Below, piece after piece: positions 1 through 11,249 of a DNA stretch of 64,000 nucleotides. Origin of the DNA: Sphaerisporangium sp040685555 (GTDB lineage: Bacteria > Actinomycetota > Actinomycetes > Streptosporangiales > Streptosporangiaceae); NCBI RefSeq assembly GCF_040685555.1, contig NZ_JBFBIK010000028.1:9159-73158 (forward strand), given 5' to 3'. Position 1 is the first letter of the stretch, and each line of letters opens with the position of its first letter. The notes below the pieces were generated by a model. The model searched no databases. It had not been told where the DNA came from and saw nothing but the letters and a program-made list of their open reading frames with translations. Made by a program: the position numbers and the translations under genes.

Positions 1-3638
<3,638 letters not shown>

Positions 3639-4077
3639 CAACGTGCCACCTCAAGCCTCGGGCATCACCAACATGACACCGCCGGTTTCCATAAAGACAC
3701 CGCGCAGGAATGATGGACAGTAGTGTGAATTTGCGACTATTGATTAGTTACTGCGACCTTAATGGCACCGCTCCGGCCTGGGCCACGGTCGCATGTTGGC
3801 ACATTGTTGCCAGTAGCAAGCTGCCATCGCTCCCGCGTGGTATCCGCACTTGACGTGGGCGTTCACGGTCAAGATGCTGGGCTTCAGAGAGAGCCGTAGG
3901 GGTTCGGGTCCGGTGGCCGTCGCGACCATTCCCGCCACGCGGCACCGGCGCGTTCCCTCAAACGAACGGCCCTCGCGTCCCATTTCCTCGACCTCGGATG
4001 AACACCGGATATTCGTACTGTGGCCGGCGCGATCCGTAATGGACGGCAGAGCCGCCTCTTCAGGAGAGGGGCCTCGA
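3639..4077. other. Divergent intergenic region between PKS and membrane-protein gene
   Basis: 439 bp without a convincing gene. It should hold the PKS promoter and that of the plus-strand membrane-protein gene. It contains an inverted repeat at 3849-3873 and two copies of GACACCGC about 21 bp apart (3675-3682 and 3696-3703). The same octamer recurs upstream of the free ACP gene at 23426-23433. Open frames that cross this region lack family resemblance. Confidence 0.6.
3849..3873. promoter_or_regulatory. Inverted repeat, candidate operator
   Basis: CTTGAC at 3849-3854 is mirrored by GTCAAG at 3868-3873, with inner GTG/CAC extending the symmetry. It sits between the divergent PKS and membrane-protein genes, a suitable place for a regulator site. 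The binding protein is unknown. Confidence 0.35.
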
Positions 4078-4905
4078 ATGAGCGTTCTCAAGCCTCGCCC
4101 GCGATCCGGAATACGAGCGCACAGGCCATTGCTGGCGGCGGTCGCCGCCTCGGTCGTGGTCGGCGCCGTCGCGCTCGCCGGGCTGCTCGTGGACGACCGG
4201 ATGCTCACCGGCGAGCCGATCTGGATGAAGCCGTTCAAGTTCGCGGTCTCCGTCGCGCTGTACGCGGTGACGCTCGCCTGGATGCTGTCCCACTTGCGGC
4301 GGGAACGCCCCGATCTCGCGGTGGCGTCGGCGATCAGGCTCGGCATGGTCGTGTCGCTGGCCGGCATGGCGCTCGGCCTCTCCATGACGACGTCCACCCC
4401 GGCGCTCGACTCCCTGCGGACGGGCGTCGTGGACGGCATCGCCGGCGCCCACAGTGTGGGAGTGCCCGACGGAGGGCCGGGCCTGCCCGTCGTCGGCTGG
4501 AGCACGTCCGGGGGCGACCTGAGGGTGGCGCACTTCCTCGGGATCCACGCGCTCCAGGCGATGCCGCTGGTGGCCGTGGCGCTCGGAGTGCTGGCGCTCC
4601 GCACGGCGTGGCTGCGCCCCGAGCGGGTGCGGGTACGGCTGATCCGGCTGGCCGCCGGCACGTACGCGGGGGTCGTCGCCGTGGCCGCCTGGCAGGCGCT
4701 TCGGGGGCAGCCCCTGACCAGCCCCGACGCGGCGACCCTTGTCACGTTCGTAACGCTTCTTGAAATATCGGCCGGCGCCGCCGCGGTGGTGCTGTGGATG
4801 GGGCGGCGAGACACGGCAGGTGCCCCGACGAGTGCTCCGGAGGAGACGATATGTCCGTCGACGCCCCCCTCAGTTACGGCCAGCTCTTCAGCTGGCGAGA
4901 GATAG
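4078..4905 (+). CDS. Uncharacterised multi-pass membrane protein
   Basis: 275-residue integral membrane protein with about six hydrophobic segments (near residues 17-38, 47-65, 80-102, 150-172, 192-210 and 218-242) and the polar motif WMKPFKF just before the second. Proteins with this motif are widespread as hypothetical membrane proteins in actinomycetes, and no function is known to me. The ATG at 4078 is chosen because AGGAGAGG lies directly upstream; an ATG at 4039 would add 13 residues without a better ribosome site. Its 3' end overlaps the following condensation-type gene by 55 bp in another frame, so the two are probably cotranscribed. A transport or resistance role is only a guess. Confidence 0.8.
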   Translation: MSVLKPRPRSGIRAHRPLLAAVAASVVVGAVALAGLLVDDRMLTGEPIWMKPFKFAVSVALYAVTLAWMLSHLRRERPDLAVASAIRLGMVVSLAGMALGLSMTTSTPALDSLRTGVVDGIAGAHSVGVPDGGPGLPVVGWSTSGGDLRVAHFLGIHALQAMPLVAVALGVLALRTAWLRPERVRVRLIRLAAGTYAGVVAVAAWQALRGQPLTSPDAATLVTFVTLLEISAGAAAVVLWMGRRDTAGAPTSAPEETICPSTPPSVTASSSAGER

Positions 4906-6227
4906 AGAGGTATCCAGACGACTGGATGCGCGATGCCAACCTCCCCACGGCATGGGACCTGCGGGGCCTCCCGCTCGACCGGGTGACGACCGCGCTGCGG
5001 CTGCTGGTCGACAGGCACGAACCGCTGCGGACCACCTACCACGTGCGGGATGGGCAGCCGGTGCAGCGGATCCACCCGGCCGTCACGTTGCCGATCGAGC
5101 GCGTCGACCGCGTGGTCGCCGACCGCGAGGTTCCCGAACGCACCAAGGACGAGCTGTCCGCCATCGGGTTCCCGATGACCGACGCCCTGGGATGGCGGGG
5201 AGTGCTCGTCACCACCGACGGCGCCCCGGTCTTCCTCGCGCTGTCGTTCTCCCACCTGATCCTCGACGTGTGGTCGATCCACCACCTCCAGGACCAGTTC
5301 CGGGCCCTGGTCGCCGACCCGCGTGCAACCGCGCGCATGGGACCCGCGCCGCGCGAGCTGGCGCGGCGGCAGCGGAGCGGCGGGGTGTGGCGCGAGCGGC
5401 AGGAGAGCTCCGAGCGTTACTGGCGGCGCGTCCTGGCCGAGGGCCTGATGGACGAGCTCCCGACGTTGCCCGCGGGCGTGAAGCGCAACCGCCTGGAGCT
5501 GACGCTGCACTCGCGCCGGCTGGGCGGGCTGGCCGCCGAGGCCGCCAGGCGGCTCGGGGTCACCGCGCCGTCGGTGGTGACGGCCCTGATCGCCGCGGGC
5601 CTCGCGCGGTACACCGGCACCGACCGGGTCACGCTGAGCCTGATGGCCTCGAACCGGTTCGCCCCGGAACACCAGGACATCGTCAGCACGATGAACCAGC
5701 TGATCCCGGTCGTCGCCACCGTCGACCAAGGATCCTCGCTGGCCGAGCACGTCAAGCGCCTGCACTGGGCGGGCGCCCGGTCGTACCGGTACTCCTGCTA
5801 CGACTTCGACCGCGTGGCGGCCATCGCCGCCGAAGTCGCGGCCAGGGACGGCAAGAGCCCGGCCCATGACTGCTGGGTCAACCACCTGTTCCGGAGCTGG
5901 ATCAACTACGTCCAGCTCGACCGCCACCCCTCGGACCCGGCCGACCAGGCTCCGGCGGAGCTGCTGTGGACACCCCTCGCGCAGCAGTACGGCCAGCCGT
6001 TCCGCGTGCGGGTGTCGGTCCAGGCCGGCCGCACCAGCGTCCTGCTGCTGGCGGACCCCACCGTCATCCCCGCCGAGGCGATGATCGGTATCATGCGGGC
6101 CGTGGCGTTCGGCGCGCAGCTGGCGGCGACCAACCCCGAGAGCAGCCTGAAGGATCTCTGGAGCGTCCGGAACGAGGACCTCGCACCGTCACTGTTCCCG
6201 CACGAGCTCCCCACGCCGCCGAACTAG
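4851..6227 (+). CDS. Stand-alone condensation-domain protein
   Basis: 458-residue protein of the NRPS condensation-domain superfamily, standing alone without adenylation or carrier domains. The core motif reads SHLILDVW, with catalytic-type His135 and Asp139; the usual HHxxxDG becomes xHxxxDV. The N-terminal LSYGQLFSWR corresponds to C-domain motif C1. Such free-standing enzymes form amide or ester bonds between carrier-bound acyl groups and an amine or alcohol. The ATG at 4851 has GGAGGAG upstream. It is a distant paralogue of the N-terminal part of the protein at 23586-26198, which shares the xHxxxDVW motif. Both probably act on products of this cluster; donor and acceptor cannot be read from sequence. 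Confidence 0.85.
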   Translation: MSVDAPLSYGQLFSWREIERYPDDWMRDANLPTAWDLRGLPLDRVTTALRLLVDRHEPLRTTYHVRDGQPVQRIHPAVTLPIERVDRVVADREVPERTKDELSAIGFPMTDALGWRGVLVTTDGAPVFLALSFSHLILDVWSIHHLQDQFRALVADPRATARMGPAPRELARRQRSGGVWRERQESSERYWRRVLAEGLMDELPTLPAGVKRNRLELTLHSRRLGGLAAEAARRLGVTAPSVVTALIAAGLARYTGTDRVTLSLMASNRFAPEHQDIVSTMNQLIPVVATVDQGSSLAEHVKRLHWAGARSYRYSCYDFDRVAAIAAEVAARDGKSPAHDCWVNHLFRSWINYVQLDRHPSDPADQAPAELLWTPLAQQYGQPFRVRVSVQAGRTSVLLLADPTVIPAEAMIGIMRAVAFGAQLAATNPESSLKDLWSVRNEDLAPSLFPHELPTPPN

Positions 6228-6548
6228 GCCGAGGAGTAGCGCACAGGCGGCCAGGGGGCTTTGAAGGGCTATGACGACCCGCCAGGTACGCCCGCCGAGC
6301 AGGAGGAGGCATGGCCCTTCGATCTCCTCGGTCAGGAGAGCCGGGTCGGTTCTGCCTACCTCTTTCCTCGCCAGGACGGTGAACTCAGCCGCCAGTCGAT
6401 CCTCTGCCTGCCGATCGGCTCCGTAGACGACGGACTCTCCCGGGACGAGCATTAGCGCGAGCGTCGTCGCGGCAGCCGTTCTCGGCGGATGCATGGCGAC
6501 AGTCGGCGGCGGCGAAGTGACCGCGTTCGGAGCGGATGGCTTTGCGCT
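6228..6548. other. Intergenic region at cluster/island junction
   Basis: 321 bp between the condensation-type gene and the convergent aldo/keto reductase. A 101-codon frame on the minus strand (6189-6494) lacks a ribosome site and any family resemblance. No clear terminator, repeat or attachment site is visible. It may mark the left edge of the accessory island. Confidence 0.5.
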
Positions 6549-7382
6549 TCAGGCCCCGTAGACGTCGGGGTCCGGGCCGGTGCGGGTTCCGGTGTCGAGT
6601 GTCGCCAGGTCGCGGTGGTCGTCGTTGGTCAGCTGGAAGTCGAACACGTCCATGTTCGATCGGATACGTTCCGGTGTGACGGATTTCGAGATCACGATGT
6701 TGCCCAGTTCGATGTTCCAGCGCAGCAGGATCTGTGCCGTGGTCTTCTCGTGGCGTTTGGCGACGGCGGCGACGGTCGGGTCAGAGACAAGCTGGCCGTG
6801 CCCGAGGGGGCTCCATGCCTGGGTGGCAATGCCGTGACGTGCGTCGAACTCGCGAACTTGGGCTTGAGGCAGTCGTGGATGCAGCTCGACCTGGTTGACG
6901 GCTGGCACCGTGTCCGTTTCCGTGAGAATTCGCTCCAACGTGGCGGGGGTGAAGTTGGAGACGCCGATGGAGCGGGCCAGGCCGTCGCTTTTGATTCTCT
7001 CCAGCGCCTGCCAGGTCTCGATGAACAGACCACGGGACGGCACCGGCCAGTGGATCAAGTACAGGTCGAGGTAGTCGAGCTTGACGTTGGCGAGGCTCTT
7101 GTCCAGGGCGGCAAGGGTGGCGTCGTAGCCCAGGTCGGTGTGCCAGACCTTGGTGGTTATATGAAGCTGCTCGCGCGGGATTCCGGACGCGGCGATCGCC
7201 GCGCCGGTGCCGGGTTCGTTACGGTAGTAGGCGGCGGTGTCGATAGCCCGGTACCCGGCGTCGAGGGCCGCGGCCACGGCGGAGGTGGCTTCGTGGTCGG
7301 GCACCCGGAACACGCCGAAGCCGAGCTGCGGGATCGTGGTTCCGTCGTTGAGGGCGATGTCTGGGATGGCGGTCTCGGGCAT
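6549..7382 (-). CDS. Aldo/keto reductase
   Basis: 277-residue NADPH-dependent aldo/keto reductase of the 2,5-diketo-gluconate reductase-like group. The TIM-barrel family motifs are present: LGFGVFRV near the start, the catalytic tetrad region (Asp in AIDTAAYY, Lys in ITTKVW, His in YLIHWP) and ISKSVTPERIRSN for cofactor phosphate binding near the C terminus. Length is normal for the family. The ATG at 7382 is preceded by GGAAGGGAG. It is monocistronic and convergent with the gene to its left. A housekeeping carbonyl-detoxifying role is as likely as a role in the cluster. Confidence 0.92.
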   Translation of the reverse strand: MPETAIPDIALNDGTTIPQLGFGVFRVPDHEATSAVAAALDAGYRAIDTAAYYRNEPGTGAAIAASGIPREQLHITTKVWHTDLGYDATLAALDKSLANVKLDYLDLYLIHWPVPSRGLFIETWQALERIKSDGLARSIGVSNFTPATLERILTETDTVPAVNQVELHPRLPQAQVREFDARHGIATQAWSPLGHGQLVSDPTVAAVAKRHEKTTAQILLRWNIELGNIVISKSVTPERIRSNMDVFDFQLTNDDHRDLATLDTGTRTGPDPDVYGA

Positions 7383-7507
7383 CGGGGCTCCCTTCCATGA
7401 TTGGTAGGCCCGGGGCGGTTAATGCCCCCGCGGGTCACTCGATCGGCGGGGCGTCCCCTGTTTCGGGGCCTTCCACCCAGGCGAGGGGGTCACTCAGGCA
7501 CAAGCGT

Positions 7508-8149
7508 TCAGTCGCCCAGGCCCCGACCCAGCGACGGCGTCAGAACGGTCCGCCAGCGATACATGCCCTCATCCCGGTTCAAGTCGATCAGGGCAACGTG
7601 CATCAGAGTGACAGATAGCACATCGGCATAGCGGTTGAGCACCTCCCGGATAGGAGCAAGTGGCGCACCGCTGGTATTGGCGTAGGCAAGGCTGACATGC
7701 GGATGGAAACCGTCGGCCGCCTCGGGTACCCGCTCGTCTCCCCATACCTCGCCGATGGCACCTCGAATGACGCGTCGGATTTCACCCACGGCCTCGGTCG
7801 GCCTGACCGGGAGGTGAATGCCCTCGGCGTCGGCAACGAGCGGACCGAGCTGCACCTGAAGCGGCCCGCGGCCGGCCATGCGCCCGGCCACCTGCGCGCC
7901 GATGGCCGCCAGGTTCTCCTCGGTGGTCTCGTCGATGAAACCAACGCCCTGAGTCGTCATGTGCAGCCACTGGACAGGGATCGGATCCAGCACGGGGAAC
8001 TTGTCCAGCTCGGGACGCAGTCTTTCTACGAAATCGTGCAGCTCGGGCTGTCGGTCCATGAGGAAGTGCCAGGTGTAGAAGCTCCGGCCGGGGCACCAGC
8101 CTGGCCGCCACCACCAGTGATTACGAGTCTCGGTGTCGTCTCCAGCCAA
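7508..8149 (-). CDS. 2H phosphoesterase / 2'-5' RNA ligase-like protein
   Basis: 213-residue protein with the two motifs of the 2H phosphoesterase superfamily, HMTTQ (about residue 63) and HVSLAY (about 150). These enzymes act on 2',3'-cyclic phosphates or 2'-5' RNA bonds. The start is a TTG at 8149, three bases beyond the stop of the XRE-TPR gene, with GGAAGGG upstream, so the two genes are very likely cotranscribed and translationally coupled. The pairing suggests that the regulator and a nucleotide- or RNA-processing enzyme act together. The substrate is unknown. Confidence 0.82.
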   Translation of the reverse strand: MAGDDTETRNHWWWRPGWCPGRSFYTWHFLMDRQPELHDFVERLRPELDKFPVLDPIPVQWLHMTTQGVGFIDETTEENLAAIGAQVAGRMAGRGPLQVQLGPLVADAEGIHLPVRPTEAVGEIRRVIRGAIGEVWGDERVPEAADGFHPHVSLAYANTSGAPLAPIREVLNRYADVLSVTLMHVALIDLNRDEGMYRWRTVLTPSLGRGLGD

Positions 8150-8152
8150 CGG

Positions 8153-9664
8153 TCACCCTTCCGTGTGCGGCCTGGTCTCGGCGCGGAACACGCCGATGGC
8201 CTCCCTGATCATTTTTCCCTGTCCGCCACTGCGGAACGGGAGCGGCACACGCCCCTCAACCTCGCCCAGTTGGAGTAGCAGCGGTGCCGCACGAAGCTCC
8301 ACAGGGGTCTGCAGGATTGGGGCCAGTGCCTCAGCCGCGCCGTCCAGGGCTCCAACGTCGATGTGTGCGCGGGCGATGTGCAGGGTGGTCATCCGCTCTG
8401 TCCCGAGGTTCCGGGTCCGTTCGGGCCGACCTTGGGAGATCTCCACAGATCGGGTGGCCATCTCCAGAGCACGAGCCGGGTCGTTCAGCACCAGGTAGGC
8501 ATCGGCCCAGTAGCTGAGTGCCCGCTCCGGGGTGCAGCTCAGCGGCCCACCGGGGTGGTTCGTCCGTCCAGGCGCGACCCCCTGGGCGTGGCGGAGCATG
8601 GCATGAGCGTCCTGAACCCGGCCGAGCCGTGCGTAGTCCAGGGCGAGAGTGCTCGCCAGCATCACCTCGGTCTCTCCACCGGCCCGCGTGGCGAAGCGGA
8701 GACCACGCTCGCCCCATGCGAGGGCTTCTGCCTTGCGATCTTCCCAGTAGGCGGCGACCTGCCTCGTCTTGCATGTCCAGGCGAGAAGACCCTCGTGCCC
8801 GGCCTCTACGCCGAAGTGCTGCGCAGCCTGGGCGTGGTTCTCGGCAGCGTCTGGGCGGCCAAGGTCAGTCGAGACCCATCCCAGGAAGGTCATCGCCCAA
8901 CCGACGATGAGATACAGATCCCGGCGATGACGCAGCGGCTGGTGTCCCTCCAGCAGCCGTAGCGCCTCATCGCGGAGGCGTCGCAGGTCAGCCAGCAGTG
9001 GCCCCGTGGGGGTCTTTAGATAGCTGTCGGCGATGCGCCGTAGGTCACGATTCAGACGTTCAATCGTCGATCCACCGACATTGCTGCTTTCAGCCTCGGA
9101 CAAGATGAGATCCGACTCCCGTGCGTAAAGGGTCAACTGCTCACCGGCGGACAAAGGCCGCCTATCACGTATCTGCGAAAGCGTCGGTAACGCTACTTCG
9201 GCCGTCCCGGGAAATGCGGGCGCGGCACCTGGGGAGGAATGGGAACGGCCATTGAAATTTGAGTCAGCCTGCCGGTAGTCGATCTGGTCGATCTCTGCCC
9301 GGTCGCCGGTGTTGTAGAGCGCATACTCCGCATCGGTAAGAAGACGTCGTGCCGTGACCTGGTAGATCCGGGCGAGAGCGTGCAATGCTGCGACGCTCGG
9401 CCGACGCCCTTTCACGGGCCAGTGCTCGAACTGGTAGATCCGCGCTTTCACCATCGTGGACTCGCCGGCGTCGGCTGTGTTCCACCGGTCAGCCACCTCC
9501 TGATGGCTGAGGTTGTGCGCCCAACGTAGCGCCACGCGCGGGCCGATCTCCGGGAAGTCGGTTTCCCAGACGGATGCGATCTGCTCCCACGCTAGCCCTC
9601 GAGCCCGAAGCCGCTGCGAGCGGTAGGCGCGTTGCCGACGACCGGGTTCAGCGGATTTGTCCAT
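8153..9664 (-). CDS. XRE-like HTH protein with TPR-type C-terminal region
   Basis: 503 residues. The N-terminal part (about 40-115) resembles the actinomycete XRE-type helix-turn-helix, with LSHQEVADRWN and a segment on choice of RIYQVTARRLL. From about residue 210 onward it is alpha-helical with TPR-like pairs (for example DLGRPDAAENHAQAAQHFG). Such proteins are abundant in filamentous actinomycetes, often as orphan regulators near mobile or accessory genes. The ATG at 9664 opens a two-gene unit with the 2H phosphoesterase. The TPR region presumably senses a peptide or protein; targets are unknown. Confidence 0.82.
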   Translation of the reverse strand: MDKSAEPGRRQRAYRSQRLRARGLAWEQIASVWETDFPEIGPRVALRWAHNLSHQEVADRWNTADAGESTMVKARIYQFEHWPVKGRRPSVAALHALARIYQVTARRLLTDAEYALYNTGDRAEIDQIDYRQADSNFNGRSHSSPGAAPAFPGTAEVALPTLSQIRDRRPLSAGEQLTLYARESDLILSEAESSNVGGSTIERLNRDLRRIADSYLKTPTGPLLADLRRLRDEALRLLEGHQPLRHRRDLYLIVGWAMTFLGWVSTDLGRPDAAENHAQAAQHFGVEAGHEGLLAWTCKTRQVAAYWEDRKAEALAWGERGLRFATRAGGETEVMLASTLALDYARLGRVQDAHAMLRHAQGVAPGRTNHPGGPLSCTPERALSYWADAYLVLNDPARALEMATRSVEISQGRPERTRNLGTERMTTLHIARAHIDVGALDGAAEALAPILQTPVELRAAPLLLQLGEVEGRVPLPFRSGGQGKMIREAIGVFRAETRPHTEG

Positions 9665-9919
9665 AACTCGTTCAATCTCGAGAGAGTGATGAGACGTCAG
9701 CTACTCGCAGTGTACGCGCCGTATTCGCCGCATCGCAGCTAACCGACAGGATTCACCTAACGCTTACGCGCAGGTCAGGACGTCGGGCGGTGCTAACTGT
9801 TCTGGGGCTCTATCTACCGGCGGACTCTCCGGAGACTGAGAAGCCCGGCGAAAAAAGCGGGATCCGCAGGCGATGCCACGCCGTACGGATCCCTTGACCG
9901 GACACTGGAGGTCCGACCC

Positions 9920-10270
9920 GTGCAGAAGCCTAGAACCATTCGAATCCGTTGGCACGCCGACCATCCGCCCCGGCCGTTGGGGTGCCGTTGGTGCGGCCAC
10001 CCTCCCTACGCGCACGACGCCGGCAGCCTGCCGCACCGCCGCCACCACCAGTGGGAGCACCCCACCAACGCCCAGGTGCGCGCCCGTCTCGACGCGCGCC
10101 GCCGCCTCGCGCTGAGCGGTTCGTTCCCGGCACCGCCCGCGTTGCGCCCTTCGGCGAGGGTGCGCCCGGCCGTCAGGCCACAACTGCCCGCGTGCGCGAG
10201 CACCCCGCCCGGCCGTCGCCCCGACATCGGGCTGCCCCGGCACCAGACGCACCGGCAGGAGGCGGCGTGA
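9920..10270 (+). CDS. Small Cys/His protein of unknown function (first of three overlapping genes)
   Basis: 116-residue basic protein starting at GTG 9920 with GGAGG upstream. Near the N terminus it has a CxxCGHPPYAH motif with further histidines (PHRRHH), which looks like a small metal-binding knuckle; the rest is Arg/Pro-rich and low in complexity. Its stop overlaps the next start (ATGA at 10270). I do not recognise a named family. The tight overlap with two further small genes shows that the three form one unit. Confidence 0.65.
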   Translation: MQKPRTIRIRWHADHPPRPLGCRWCGHPPYAHDAGSLPHRRHHQWEHPTNAQVRARLDARRRLALSGSFPAPPALRPSARVRPAVRPQLPACASTPPGRRPDIGLPRHQTHRQEAA

Positions 10271-10581
10271 TGACCGGACCTCGACGCGATGACGACCATC
10301 AGCCGCAGGAGCTGTGGACGTGGTCCGCTGACGACCTGAACGGGCGCACAGTGCGCGGCGTGACCAACATCCCCGGGCGCGCACGCCGGGCACTGCTGGC
10401 CGCGCTGAACACCATGCCGAACAAGGGCGAGGGGACCATCCGCCAGGCCTGGCTGGACGTATTCGCCTACCCCTACCCCTGCTACCGCTACGGGCCTGTC
10501 CTGATGCACGCCTACCGCGACAAGACGACCGGCGTGATCGTCTTGCAGGACGGCCCGCCATCGATCGACGTGGCCCCATGA
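10270..10581 (+). CDS. Small protein of unknown function (second of three)
   Basis: 103 residues, no recognised domain. The sequence is compact and globular-looking, with WSADDLNGRTVRGV near the start and a central aromatic cluster (FAYPYPCYRYGP). Both ends overlap its neighbours by four bases (ATGA at 10270 and 10578), implying translational coupling. It is too hydrophilic for a membrane protein. Confidence 0.65.
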   Translation: MTGPRRDDDHQPQELWTWSADDLNGRTVRGVTNIPGRARRALLAALNTMPNKGEGTIRQAWLDVFAYPYPCYRYGPVLMHAYRDKTTGVIVLQDGPPSIDVAP

Positions 10582-11249
10582 ACAGGCCCGGGGGCCGTCC
10601 CGCTTGCCAGGCGGACCCCGGCCGGCCGCCGCAGCGCGGCGGCCCGCGGCCGGTGCTGCGCGTCCCGTACGTGATCGCATGGTCGGAGGAGGCTGTCGCG
10701 CACCCACTGGTGTTCACCGAGCAGGGTCACACCCGGCGCCTCACCTACATCGACCCGCGACCGGCGGACTGGGTGGACGGGATGCTACGCGCCCGCATCG
10801 GCGTGGACCGAGGCGGCGAACCGATGTGGCGGATGCTGAACGTCCGCAGGCAGTGGCTGTGCATGGAGGCGTTGCTGTGCCAGGTATGCGGGACATCGGG
10901 AAGGGACCTGGAGACCGGGCGGATCTGGTGGGTGATCACCAAGACCGGGTTCCGGGCGACCAGCCAGAACGGCGGGCTCACCAACGCCCCGCCCACCTGC
11001 CCCGCGTGCATCCCCGAGTCGCTCGCCTCCTGCCCGCAACTGCACAAATCCTGGGCGGTCTACACCGCCACGTCCGCCGAACCCGCGGGCGTACTGGCCG
11101 AGGTCTTCGAGCCCGACACGAACAAGGTCGCTCGCCGCACCGGCCACAACATGTTCGTCAGGTACGACGAACCCGCCCGGCATCCCTTCGTACTCGCCAC
11201 CCAACTGGTGGTCACGCTCACCGACATGCGGCCGGAGCAGATCCCTTAA
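10578..11249 (+). CDS. Cys-pair protein of unknown function (third of three)
   Basis: 223 residues with two separated cysteine pairs, CQVC at about residue 99 and CPAC at about 142, consistent with a treble-clef or HNH-like zinc site, although a clear HNH catalytic triad is not visible. The start overlaps the preceding stop (ATGA). Its 3' end overlaps that of the convergent OLD-like gene by 32 bp. I know similar proteins only as hypothetical proteins of actinomycetes. A nucleic-acid-related role would fit the zinc site but is inference. Confidence 0.68.
   Translation: MNRPGGRPACQADPGRPPQRGGPRPVLRVPYVIAWSEEAVAHPLVFTEQGHTRRLTYIDPRPADWVDGMLRARIGVDRGGEPMWRMLNVRRQWLCMEALLCQVCGTSGRDLETGRIWWVITKTGFRATSQNGGLTNAPPTCPACIPESLASCPQLHKSWAVYTATSAEPAGVLAEVFEPDTNKVARRTGHNMFVRYDEPARHPFVLATQLVVTLTDMRPEQIP

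Noticed and set aside
3759..5927. A 722-codon minus-strand frame
   Set aside because: It lies opposite the membrane-protein and condensation-enzyme genes, which have ribosome sites and recognisable motifs; the minus frame is low-complexity.
6189..6494. A 101-codon minus-strand frame next to the condensation gene
   Set aside because: No ribosome site, no recognised motif, and it overlaps the end of a well-supported gene.
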